Source of the DNA: Isoetes taiwanensis
Lineage: Eukaryota; Streptophyta; Lycopodiopsida; Isoetales; Isoetaceae
DNA length: 64,000 bases
Direction: 5' to 3'
NCBI GenBank assembly: GCA_021234155.1
Contig: JAJEKV010000012.1
Coordinates: forward strand, 8,894,448 to 8,958,447
Made by a program: the position numbers and the translations under genes
Shown here: positions 22,891 through 33,358 of the stretch, piece by piece
Layout: each line of letters opens with the position of its first letter
Numbering within the stretch: the first letter of the stretch is position 1
The notes under the pieces: generated by a model
The model's database searches: none
Told to the model about the DNA's origin: nothing
Seen by the model: the letters and a program-made list of their open reading frames with translations, nothing else

Positions 22891-25055
22891 AACATGAAAG
22901 GGAACTTCGGCGTACAATGAAACATCACATACCTATACTGCTCCAACATATCAACATTGCCAACATGCTATCTAGTTTAGTTATGTTGTCAAATCTAAAT
23001 TTTCCAATGAATTGGTTCAAAGACTAATACATCATATGATGAGAAATGTCCACTAAATATGCACCATATATTGTGCTTTCTAGCACACAAATGGTTGTCC
23101 TTATGCCAGACTGAACAAAAATCACCCTCATGCTAGGTTTGCTAAATGGCACCGCTACATTATTTAGACAATTACTCGATCTTCTTGTCTCAAATACATG
23201 TATGGGGCACAAAGTTACATTTGATAATTCATAGCAACAATCAAAATTAGACCTTTTGGAGCACGATATTATATTTGTTCTTATGCTGATCAACCATATA
23301 GTTTGTGCAATATACTCCAATTACTCAGTTGAATGGTACACGAGCATTCACAACATATATATGCTGCAGTACACGAGCTTAGTTTATGGACCCCCACCTG
23401 GCGAAGCTTAGTTCATTAATGAAAAACTCAGGTGCCAAATCAGTGTATGCCAGCTTTTCCTCTTTGCAATGCATCTAGCCACATCTTGTATCACATCTCC
23501 GAATAAAACATTGGCCAACACAAATACGGCCATGCCAGACAACTATTTTTGTATCAGAAAATGCTGGAAATGAGTTCCATAGTCGAATTTGCCTATAGAA
23601 AACCATTAATGCTATGGCCATAGCATCAAGCTAGTGTTTCTATGTTGTTCAGTTAATGAGTATGTAGTTCAATTACATTTTCAAATGTCAGTATCTTCCA
23701 GATATTGGAAAGTGTGCAAAGCAATAGTTGTGCACTTAAATACATGAGAGTTGAATTTAAATTGAGCGTTCACAAATATTCGTTCTTGTCAGCATTGTGC
23801 CCCTAATGACTGGTGACTTGCATTTTAACAGGTAAGTTTGGGCTTCCTAGGGATGATAGTGATTATAACACGAACTCGATATCACTAATGGCAGTAAGTG
23901 TGGTTAATTGAGTTTACAACATTTATGATACTGAACATTTCTAAACTATAACTGCTTAACAGGTTGGGAATAAGCCAACATCTTCTTATGTCCACAGCTT
24001 AAGATCTGGCTAATTGGATCTTGGCTTTCCACCTAATGTGTGGTCTCAATGGGGCTATTCAAGATTTTACCCATTATCTCGAGATTTGATTCAGAGGAAT
24101 CAACCCCCATCTTCTACATCGTTCCAAATTTTTAATTACAAACATTGAACCAAAGTGTATTTCTTCCTGGAGGGCATTTCTTGGGTTCTGGCAACCCCGC
24201 TTTTGAAGTTTATTTGTTTGCAATTGCTGAGGGTTCTGGCTAAGCTGACCTTATTATAGAGCAATGATGCAGCCCCATCTTAGAAGTGCGTGCATACAAT
24301 ACGTTTACAAAATTGTCTTTGTGGTGGCCATTCCATAGATATTGGAAACATAAATGAGCCTATGTGCTTTTAAAAGCAGCCAAAACAATCCATGTGGTAA
24401 GGAGGCCAATAATCCAACTGGCTAGTACAACAGAATTTGCATGTTAAATTCTATAAAATCCAACCATTTTTAACCTGTTGTAAATTTGTCAATGGATTCT
24501 GAACTTGAAATAAACAAATGATGTAGTCGACCTCGTGGCAGTTACAATTATGATCTTTGAATACCTGAAGATAGCAGTGCCAAAAACAACAAGTGATTTT
24601 GATGACTTCTGATGCCAGATTCTACGCATAAATAGATATACGCTCTTTTTCTTTCCCCACACTTAAATAGTGGTGAAGTGGAATGAATAGCAGAAAATGC
24701 ACAGCAGAAAATGTATATTGATACAACGGAATGATACACATATATCTAGCAATCATGCAACTTTTTGTCATCCTAGCAACCAGCTGCCTTCAGAAAATTG
24801 TCATATGGACTTGCAGGAGAGAATTTGATGTACTGCAAAGGCTCTTGCAGTGTTGGGGTTAGCCATGGAGGGCTGAAACTAGGACTTTGATTGAAGCTTC
24901 TATTTCTACATGTCACACTTTGCGTCCATTTACCTTTCACATCACTTGTAACCTTCATCAGATAAAACAAAGTGTTTTCAATGTTTGAAATATTAGAAAT
25001 AGAAATACCTTGTAAAATATCATTACCTCGGGCTTTTGTGATTGCTTTGCTTTAG
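22891..25055. other. Noncoding flank; possibly introns of the split host gene
   Basis: No domain-bearing frame was found. A minus-strand 65-codon frame at 24773-24970 looks protein-like but lies antisense to the better supported plus-strand exon beginning at 25056. Confidence 0.35.
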
Positions 25056-25237
25056 AAGCCATATCCGTTGGTGCATCCATGCCTGCCATACCCAATGTCA
25101 TACTAACATCCAAGAGCCCTGTACCTTCGTTTGGGACTGCTATATGCCCACACGTTGAGAAAAAGATTCAAAGAGTCCTCTCAGTACAACGTTGGCAAGG
25201 CTTGCAAACACAAGAGGTTGCAGAAGATCTCAGGACA
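25056..25237 (+). pseudogene. Host gene exon, left part, cut by the retrotransposon nest
   Basis: A good acceptor (TGATTGCTTTGCTTTAG, AG 25054-25055) opens a plus-strand frame: AISVGASMPAIPNVILTSK, PSFGTAICPHVEKKIQ, RVLSVQRWQGLQTQEVAEDL. It runs into the target-site duplication GGACA (25233-25237). Joined with one TSD copy to the right part at 49616, the frame continues without a stop. I do not recognise the protein; it is rich in Ser, Pro and Met and could be a transcriptional regulator. Confidence 0.5.
25233..25237. repeat. Target-site duplication GGACA, left
   Basis: Five bases repeated at 49616-49620, directly outside TGTGACG...CGTCACA. Confidence 0.9.
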
Positions 25238-26848
25238 TGTGACGCTCCCTAAATATATACGACCCCCGGCCGTATACATACGGGGACTTTCCCCTCCCAT
25301 GGCAATCCATCTCGTTATGAACAGGGCCCTCCGTCTGACCCGGGCCATCTACGTAGAGATGCTCGAGTGAAGGACACGGAGGTGTCATTCGGCCCACGCC
25401 TTCGATGGGCTCCTACGTCGCGGAAGCATGAATACAAGGGTTAGCACACATCATAAATCATATATAAATAACCACCACGAAGGGTGGCGCGTCCATCCAA
25501 GTACCAACGGCAAAGAATATGCATTTAAACCTAAGAAAACACCCTAAATCCCAGGTTCTACCCCGGTTCAGACTCCGGTGAGGATGGACTGACGGCTCGG
25601 TCTCAAGAGATCAGCAGACTGAGGTATAACCTGGCGTTGGCTGGCGTAGAACATCGGCTAGGGTTGTCCACTCCATCCGCCCCTCCTCTGCACACTTTGC
25701 AGATGGGTCGATTCACGCTATGGCTTTGCTATAGCCTTCCGAAGACGCAGACTCAAGGTATCACCCTTTTGAGCATACTCCAGGGTTCATGACGCCCCGG
25801 TCCGATGAGGCAGGTCAGGGAAGTGTCCCCTTCCAGGATCACAGTGGTTCCATGGGTGAGCTAGAGAATACGTGCCGCATCAGCGACCCCCGCATCCGTA
25901 CCCAACTTACTCACCCTAATTCTACTCAAAGTGCAAGATGCTCCATACGGATCACACCTCTACACCCAGGGAGTGTCAGACCCATACCCGCCTTCTCGTG
26001 GACCAGGCTATCGGGCTATCGCCTAGCCCACCAGAGGAGTCTCGGGAGCCTTTTATGTTCGTGCAAGACCCCACCCCCACTTCACCACTGCGTCCCTTCT
26101 CTGGTGCTAAGCCAGACCATAGCGTCTATGACCCGGTGGTCTCTTGTACACAGGCCGCATCTAATGGGAATATTACAGGGCTCTATCTAGGAGTATATGA
26201 GCTCGAGGTCTCTACCCCCCTAAAACCCCCTGTTTAATGGAAGCTACCAAAATACTTCATAGATACATCAATCATTTCGTAACAGAGCACCATTCATAAT
26301 TGAAATGAAATCCTACTTACCAGAGAAGGGTTAATCTCAACAAAGGCAATCAGAAAAGAGTACTGAAGTACTATTCTACAAATCACAAGCTAAACTACTA
26401 CTAACCCGTGTTTTGGCTGGAACCATTATCGTGGGGTTCCATAGTCTTTGAAGCTAGGGTGACAAATGACGACTAGTGGTTGTTCAAATGATTTGGTGAA
26501 GTCGAAGAATAGTTCTTGGGCTCAATCGCTCCTTGGGCGCTCTGCTGATTCGATTATGGTTGATATGGGAGTGGTGATCCACCTTGATGGTTCCAATTAG
26601 TATTCACCATGCTGGCCAATCGGGTTTGGCCAGGTGGCGCCTTCCCAAACCATAATTAGCTTAATTATCCTTCTTAAATATCAATTCCTTAATTATAGGT
26701 TATTATCCTTAATGGTTAAATTAGCATAGCTAATTTAATCCCTTTTAGGTCAACCCCCTAGGTTACCATACCTCATGGTGGCGTACCTATGCTGGGTGAC
26801 GTGTCAATGTATTTATATGTATACCGTATAAATACTTGGAACGTCACA
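25238..26848 (-). repeat. 3' LTR of the outer element
   Basis: 1611 bp, TGTGACGCTCCC... to ...GAACGTCACA as read on plus. It is close to the 5' LTR, with scattered substitutions (for example at 25251, 25269 and 25315-25316) and small indels near the 25995 and 26440-26540 equivalents. Confidence 0.92.
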
Positions 26849-26863
26849 TTCTCCCCTCCTTAG
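26849..26863 (-). promoter_or_regulatory. Polypurine tract of the outer element
   Basis: Minus strand AAGGAGGGGAGAA touches the 3' LTR, as expected for the plus-strand primer of reverse transcription. Confidence 0.75.
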
Positions 26864-27432
26864 AATTAATGTTGTCCTCAGCATTGGGGTTAGATACAAA
26901 TATAGGACATGACATTATGAAGGAAGGTAATTCCTTATTTCCGAAGGTAACACATTAGAAACTTTAAAGTTTAAAATAGTTTAAGGACCGAGGTGCATTT
27001 GACATGATTATCATAAGCAAAAGGTTCAAGGACCGGAGTCCAATATCAACATCAGAGTAACAACAAAACAAGACGTGTAGACAAAATAAAACTGAAGAAG
27101 TCGGGCCATCAGCAACCCTCTAACATGGGCAGGTCACGTACTGCTCACTAGCCTGCACATGTCAGTATATCAGTATATATAATTAGGTTGTGGTTGAAGG
27201 GACCACCCCCTATAATAAATAAAAGAAAAACCCTATCTACCAGGGAACCTATCATGTCTATGGTTTGTAGTTCATTGCAGCATAGGGAATGGTCAAGTTC
27301 CCATTATAACCGAGATGAACGCAGCCTATCAACTAGTTATATGCTCTCCAAGGACAACATTGACAGTACACCACGTCCTAGAGAACACAAAGGTGATCTC
27401 ATCATCGGTAATTATTATTATTTACGATGCAT
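26864..27432 (-). other. Noncoding tail of the outer element between pol and PPT
   Basis: Short frames on the plus strand here are antisense to the element and show no domain. I see no additional gene. Confidence 0.6.
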
Positions 27433-28131
27433 CTACCCCTCTAGAGCGCTACCCTTGGCAATCAAGCTTCCAAGCTTACTGCCGGCTGCGGGGTTGATAG
27501 CATCGTTGATGGTGCGGCCTTGAGATTCCCGCATGAAGTCCGGATAGTGCTTCTCAAGGTCTATCTTCATCACCCAGGTAGCATCCTCAACTGGTAAGTG
27601 TTTCCACTTAACCAAGTATTGCAACATTTGAGTCCTTCTGGTTTGTTTATAAGCCCGATCAAGAAGAGCTTCAGGCACTATCTCCAGCTGCTCCTCTGTC
27701 ATTTCTAGGAGGGTTGGGGTATCCAAAACCTCCTCTGGATCAGGGGTGTGTTGTTTCAGAAGACTCACGTGAAAGACCTTGTGGATCTTCAAGTGGGGTG
27801 GCAAATCCAAGCGATATGCCTGCTCTCCAATACGTTCAATAATTTTGAACGGCCCAGCCCATCTGGGTGCCAACTTCTTGCAGTTGCCAATCTTAAGCTT
27901 GGCTTGTTTTACCTTAATCTTAAGCCAAACTAATTCGCCCACCTGGAAAACGCGTGGGGTTCTGTGCTTATCGGCTACACTCTTCTGACGACTGCGTGCA
28001 GCTAATAAGTAACCACGAACTTCTTCGACCAAAGCTTGCATCTCCAAGAGAAGTTGTTGAGAAACCTCCACTTTAGAAACGGGGTTATGCCATGTGTCTG
28101 GAGTAAGACATTGATAACCATAATTTATCAT
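27433..28131 (-). pseudogene. pol: Outer pol: integrase C-terminus and chromodomain
   Basis: Begins INYGYQCLTPDTWHNP and continues through the GPF/Y-like region KLAPRWAGPFKIIERIGEQAYRL, ending in a chromodomain: IVPEALLDRAYK, QYLVKWKHLPVEDATWV, DLEKHYPDF. Chromodomains of chromoviruses read histone methyl marks and steer integration. The frame is separated from the integrase core (28085-28933) by a frameshift near 28120. The C-terminal 30 residues after the chromodomain are low-complexity. The inner relative has lost this part by deletion. Confidence 0.88.
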
Positions 28132-28933
28132 AAAAGGGAGACATTCTGGAAGACTCCTGTTTCATGCTGTTGTAGGCAAACTCGACCAGATAAATATAGT
28201 CAGCCCATTGTGATTGCTTACTCCACACATAACTTCTTAGCATATCCTCTATAATGCGATTGGTACGCTCTGTCTGACCATCTGTTTGAGGATGATACGC
28301 CGAAGCAAGCTTGGTCTGGATGGTGGCAAAGAAATCTTTCCAGAATGCACTTACGAATTTGGGATCCATGTCGGATATAATAACTCGTGGCATTCCGTGT
28401 AATCTGAATATCTCCTTGGCAAATAGCAGAGCGGTATCAAAGGCTGTATCCGTGGCACGACATGGCAAAAAATGAGCCATTTTTGACAATTTGTCGACCA
28501 CCACCATTAACGCATCATATCCACGGAGAGTATGTGGAAGGCCCACAATAAAATCCATGGTTATCACTTCCCACTTACCGTTGGGCACATCCAGAGGTTG
28601 TAACTTGCCTGGAATCCTTAACTGCTCAGCTTTAGTTTGTTGACACACTTGACACTGCTTAATGTACCTGGCAATGTCCTTTTTCATAGAAGGCCAGAAA
28701 TAGCTGGAGCGAATCTTAAAGTAGGTCTTCATAAACCCTGCATGTCCAGCTATAGAGCTGTTGTCTGTGTCATGGAGAATCAGCTTACGTACTCCTGAAG
28801 TTTCAGGTACACACAACTTATCCTTGTAATATAACAAGTTGCCTTCTTTCTTATACGAACGGAAAGCTTCACTCTCGTTATCTGTGCGAGCTTCCTTAGC
28901 CAAACTATCCCAAACATCACGGAACTCGGGGTT
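28085..28933 (-). pseudogene. pol: Outer pol: integrase zinc finger and catalytic core
   Basis: From the inner-element junction the frame reads NPEFRDVWDSLAKEART, LLYYKDKLCVP, then the HHCC finger (H...GHAGFMKTYFKIRSSYFW...CQVCQQTK). The D-D-E core is TMDFIVGLP, IISDMDPKFVSAF and YHPQTDGQTERTNRIIED. Integrase inserts the cDNA into chromatin. SDRDPKF has become SDMDPKF and the 'STAYHP' segment is shortened to SAYHP. The frame shifts near 28120. The first codons overlap the TSD (AACCC) where the inner element cut RNase H from integrase. Confidence 0.9.
28929..28933. repeat. Target-site duplication GGGTT of the inner element, left
   Basis: Matches 40161-40165; the outer pol frame rejoins across one copy. 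Confidence 0.9.
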
Positions 28934-30540
28934 TGTGACGTTCCAGCATAATATACGCTCCCAATACGTATATTATACTACCACGTCACACGTACATGTC
29001 ACGGATGACATGTACTTGAGAGCGGGATAACGTTGCACCTAGGAGCTAAAGGTTGCACCTAGGGGGCAACTTTGGATGTTGAGTATGTAATTAAACATAC
29101 ACAACAAAAGGTTCCTTGTTCATCCATTTCCAAATGGCTTAAAGCCATTTGTCTATGTGGATGCCCTAACCTAGATAGGGTCTATATAAGGGCTAAAACC
29201 CTAGACCCTAGCTCTCCTTTTCACTTTGCCAATTAGGGTTCTCTAGAGCTTCCTTTCCTCTTTCGCAATTAGGGTTCCCCTGGGCCAATTCGGCCAAGGT
29301 AGGACTCAAAATCGCATTGCCAGGCTCCGAAAAGTCGGAATTGCACAACAGGTTGTTGAGTAGCGATGCCTTCGCAAGACCGGGAGCATGGACGCTTTTC
29401 CGGATCGGGGAGCAAGCCAAGGAGCAGGTATCCAAGTTGTTACGTTGTGCAAAACCGCTTTTTGGCGTGGCAATATGCCGGTTTAGTATGTTAGATCATC
29501 TCTGGAAGCCTTGTAGATCCCTAGATCTGAGACTCTAACGAATGAACCTAACATTGGATGTTAAGTAGATAGATTGATGTGATTCTCTATTTCTGTTCTG
29601 TGATATTGTATGTATTCCACTCTGTGATCTCCTTGTTTTGGGAAGGGGGTAGAGACCTAAAGGTCGTGCGCAGAGATGCTCCTAGCATAGCACCTTAGTT
29701 CCCACATAAATGCGGCCGCGGCAGTATGTGAGCCCACCCGGGTCGTGGGTGAAGGGGCAAGGCCGGGTTGATAAGGAGGAACTTGTCTCATCGCGGATGA
29801 CCCCCTCTCGTAGTAAAGCCTATCGGGGGTCTTTTGCCGGCTAGGCTTAATGGCTTGTCACCGCTGCGTGTGGGCAAGGCATGAGCTCGACACTGTGGGG
29901 TGGTGGATATGACCTTCCAGTGAGTTCAAGTCGAATAAGGGCAGTGGCCCTCTAGCCGCCCGCGATGAGCATGGATACCTCTGGAGGAGAGGCAACTCTC
30001 TTCCTGCCTCATCGGGGCTGGGGAGATGCAACCCAGTAGTAGTAGCCCCTCTGGCTATTCACCCGGCAGCTACTACCAAGTCCCAACACTTTTCAGCCTA
30101 CTCTGCAAAGTGTGCATGGGAGGGGCGGATGGAGTGGACTACCCTAAGCCATGTTCTATGCCAGCCAAATCCATTGCCATGAATTCTGTCTGCAATGAAC
30201 TCTGGAGACCTAGCCGTCAGTCATTCTCCTTGAGCCTGAGTCCTGGGTAGGATCTCCCCTTTGTATTGTTGCTATGAAGGTATTGTTATCTCTGTGATGT
30301 TACTATCTCTATGGTGATTGTATTTGTATATTGTTAGTTGTGCTCACGTTTGTTTGTTCACGCTTCCGCAGATAGGTCGACCCGATGGGAGACGGGTGAA
30401 TGACACATCCACTCTTCCCTTGCTGGCTCTGCCCCATGGGAGTAGAGTCAGGTGGATGGCCCCTGTCAGGCAGCTGCCAGGGGGAATGCTCCTCCTTCGA
30501 ATACGATGCGGGCATCGTATAAGGAGTAGGGGACATCACA
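28934..30540 (+). repeat. 5' LTR of the inner element
   Basis: 1607 bp, ending GGGGACATCACA immediately before the PBS. The last 683 bp recur at 39478-40160. Confidence 0.92.
29181..29190 (+). promoter_or_regulatory. LTR TATA box
   Basis: TCTATATAAG lies about 250 bp into the LTR, at a plausible U3 position, followed by the repeated ACCCTAGA-type sequence. Confidence 0.6.
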
Positions 30541-30541
30541 G

Positions 30542-30553
30542 TGGTATCAGAGC
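30542..30553 (+). promoter_or_regulatory. Primer-binding site (initiator-Met tRNA)
   Basis: TGGTATCAGAGC, complementary to the 3' end of plant initiator Met tRNA, one base after the LTR. Confidence 0.92.
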
Positions 30554-30751
30554 ATGATCTTGGCATCCAAGATCGAGCACTGGCCATTTTTTCCTTAGGA
30601 CTAACAGTAGATTCGAGTCTTGGGGTATAGCCACCCAAGCAAGAGCTTCGAAAAATTGGGAAAATTTTCCAATTTTGGGTTAGAACATAGCTCCATGCTA
30701 GATTGCTAGTGAAGTGTAGCATCACCCAACCTAAATTGCCAAGAAAGCCGG

Positions 30752-30824
30752 CCACCCCTCACAGAGTGCGCCCAGGCCCATTCGGTTTGCAAACCGATCC
30801 CCCCATGGCGCACTGTGTGAGTGG
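30752..30824 (+). repeat. Leader stem-loop repeat, copy 1
   Basis: Outer arms CTCACAGAGTGCGCC and GGCGCACTGTGTGAG pair over 15 bp with one mismatch. An inner palindrome CGGTTTGCAAACCG forms a second stem. Confidence 0.85.
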
Positions 30825-30968
30825 TTGACCAACGTTGACCTAAATAGAAGTACAAGTTAATTAAACTGATAGTATAGATTAGTTTACTCCCTTCATTCTA
30901 GTCCGGTTTGTATTTTGTAACACTAAGAAACTCCCTGTGAATTATAAAAATAGCTTCAAAAATAGTCG

Positions 30969-31039
30969 ACCCCTCACAGAGTGCGCCCAGACTCATTCGA
31001 TTGGTAATCCAATCTGGCCCAGGCGCACTGTGTGAGTGG
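30969..31039 (+). repeat. Leader stem-loop repeat, copy 2
   Basis: Same outer arms; the inner stem is now GATTGG-TAA-TCCAATC, different in sequence but still paired. Confidence 0.85.
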
Positions 31040-31258
31040 TGGGTGTTTTAGAGTATGGTAAACCACCAGAACGCCTCGTACCTTCGCTAATGCCCTAGTT
31101 TGTTTTTCCCCATATGAATTGCAGGTCCCAACCCTAAATTCCACCTCCCTATAAATAGAAAATTAGGTTTTCTATTTTATTCCCACCTTTTCCGGAGAAC
31201 AGCTCGCCCAAGAAGACGATCTTCAGGCGCCAAAGCTCGAAACTCGTCAAACAAAAGC

Positions 31259-32464
31259 ATGGCACGGACGAAACAAACCGCACGCAAGGTTATGCCACCC
31301 GGTTATGTCGGGCGCCAGAGCGGGCGTCCGGCGTAAAGGCCGCATACGCATAAGCACACATCGGGGAACAGAGGCACCTCAGAGAACCACCTAACCCTAA
31401 CCCGTAAGAGCAGAAACAAGTATCGGAGCAAAATCCGGGAGATGGACGCCACAGGAATTGAGACGGAGTCGGAGAGGGAGATCTTCGCGATGATGACGAA
31501 GAACCGAACCAGAACCGAGCCCCGAACCAAAGAAGGCGAAGAGGAAAAAGAGAAGAAAGCCACCAAGAAATCAAAGGCGAAAGGCCGCAAAGAAAAAAGA
31601 GGAGCGGGCGGAAGAGGAGGGAGGAGAAGGAACAGAGGAGGGAAGAAAGGAGGAAGCGCAAGGAGGAGCGGGAGAGGGTGAGAGCGGAGAAAGGCAAGGA
31701 CCCGGAGGTGCCGGCAAAGAAACCGAAGAAGAAGAAGACGCCGGGTCGTAGGGGTGACCATACAGAGCCGGATCCCGAGAAGCCCCCATCTTCGGCCCGA
31801 CCAACCGGGAGGAGGGAGCGGGAGGACACGAACCGGGAGGGACTTCGGGGCCTTCCAACCCAATACCGGATGATGAAGGCCCTGTGGCTAATGCACCACC
31901 CTATCCTAAATGGCAGTCGGGCCAAGCACCCCAAATGACAAAGACCAAGAAACCAAGGCCGCAAAGGGAGTCTTATGCTACCTGGCGAGATTTGAAGTAC
32001 CGGAAGGAGTTGAAGGAGTACACTTCGTACATGAAAATGTACGAAGAATACTCCAAATACTATGAAGAACACAGGGTGAGGACCATTGAAGGAGGTCGGC
32101 CGACGAAGAAAAATACGTTGAAGCCCCCACCGGAACAGCCAACCCCTCCGAACAAGCCAATGAAGAGACCGGCGGACTCAAAATTCGCGAGGGCGGTCCA
32201 GGAAATCAAGCACTTCCAGCAGAGCTATGGCTTCCTTTATTCCCCGAAGCTTCCTTTGCACGTCTGACGAGGGAGATTTTGCAGGAGTTCGACCCGTCCA
32301 AACGGGTCACGGACGACATGCTGCTTGCATTGCAGGAGGCGTCGGAGCAGCACATCGTACACCACTTTGAAGACTCTGTTGCGTGTGCCCAGCACGCTAA
32401 GAGAGTCACTTGTATGCCCAAAGATATGAGGCTAGCGCGGTATATTAAGAAAGAACCTTTTTGA
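31259..32464 (+). pseudogene. Inner element histone H3-like protein with canonical H3 tail
   Basis: ATG 31259 begins MARTKQTARK, identical to residues 1-9 of mature histone H3 plus the initiator Met, including R2, K4 and K9. A TAA follows at 31334. The same frame continues as a Lys/Arg/Glu-rich stretch to 31681, then the reading steps to two further frames (31678-31938, 31884-32267). The C-terminus is a diverged H3 fold: AVQEIKHFQQS (alpha-N), KLPF, then after another frame step ARLTREILQEF, LLALQEASEQHIVHHFEDSV, CAQHAKRVTCMPKDMRLARYI. The spacing equals canonical H3, without the loop-1 insertion of CENH3. H113 and D123 equivalents are kept. It lies between hairpins 2 and 3. The role is inferred: chromatin targeting or nucleosome incorporation. 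The copy is broken. Confidence 0.85.
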
Positions 32465-32592
32465 ACTGTTGTAGATAACCTTCTCTCTAGTATAAGTTTG
32501 TAATTGGTAAATTAATTGAGTGTAAGTAGGATGCATTACCAATTCAGATTTAGAAATTAGTAAAATTGGAACAAAAACCAAGCATTTTGGTC

Positions 32593-32665
32593 CCACCCCT
32601 CACAGAGTGCGCCCCAACCAGTTCGGTTTATAAACCAACTCTGCCCTGGCGCACTGTGTGAGTGG
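32593..32665 (+). repeat. Leader stem-loop repeat, copy 3
   Basis: Outer arms as copy 1; inner palindrome GGTTTATAAACC. Confidence 0.85.
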
Positions 32666-32796
32666 TCGAGCATAGTTTGGTGCCCAATCTTGCCTAAATG
32701 CAGAAAGTAGGTATACCATTCGACCCAGCTCACCTTAATTAGTAGGATTTGACCCATAGTTTGTCAAAACCGGCCAACTATCAGCTGAATGGAGTT

Positions 32797-32870
32797 CCAC
32801 CCCTCACAGAGTGCGCCCAGGCTCATTCGGTTTGCAAACCGATCCCCCATGGCGCGACCGTGGTGAGTGG
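32797..32870 (+). repeat. Leader stem-loop repeat, copy 4
   Basis: Inner stem as copy 1; the right outer arm is damaged (GGCGCGACCGTGGTGAG). Confidence 0.8.
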
Positions 32871-32998
32871 TCGACCCCAATCCGCACCAAAACTTGCCCA
32901 AATAAAGCGGTAAGGGCTCAATCCAGTTATCTCAATGAGATACCCGTGATTATACCCTTAGTTCTCTAGTTAGCATCATTATTGATCTAAATAAGAGC

Positions 32999-33071
32999 CC
33001 ACCCCTCACAGAGTGCGCCCGAACCGATTCGGTCCCCAAACCAATCCCACTCTGGCGCACTGTGTGAGTGG
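32999..33071 (+). repeat. Leader stem-loop repeat, copy 5
   Basis: Outer arms intact; the inner stem is GATT-C-GGT with ACC-AATC, paired around a one-base bulge. Confidence 0.8.
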
Positions 33072-33358
33072 TCACGTCCGAATTGACCCAAAGCTGTCCT
33101 TAAACGAACCAAAATCATTGCTTAGGGACCCTTAGAAGTCTTTCCAAGCTCAGTTAGCCCATGAATTATACCTCTAGACCCTAGAAATTCGCACAAATGC
33201 GAACCTAAAATTTTCCCAAAAATTAGGGTTGTGCCTATAAAGGGGAACCCAAGTGTCATTTATGCCTTTACAACCTCGCCTCTCTGCCCCAAGCCGATTT
33301 CCCCGATCCTTAGGGCGCTTCAAAGATCCGCTTGTCATCCCCAGCTTTCTCAAGGCCC

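Noticed and set aside
24773-24970. Minus-strand 65-codon frame with splice-like joint to 25030-25140
   Set aside because: It opposes the plus-strand exon that continues in frame across the 24-kb insertion, which is stronger evidence.
27188-27523. Plus-strand 111-codon frame
   Set aside because: Antisense to the 3' tail and end of pol of the outer element, no domain.
31290-32072. Long minus-strand frame of 260 codons rich in Leu, Ser, Phe and Arg
   Set aside because: It is antisense to the Lys/Arg/Glu-rich part of the H3-like gene; low-complexity GC-rich DNA opens all frames here.
31259-32464. Centromeric H3 (CENH3) identity for the inner H3-like protein
   Set aside because: Between REI and ALQEA it has the canonical H3 number of residues, without the two-residue loop-1 extension of CENH3, and the tail is canonical H3.
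30752-33071. Hairpin repeats as hammerhead or other self-cleaving ribozymes, or as a CRISPR array
   Set aside because: No CTGATGA/GAAA hammerhead core is present; units are unevenly spaced with no spacer logic, inside a plant retroelement.
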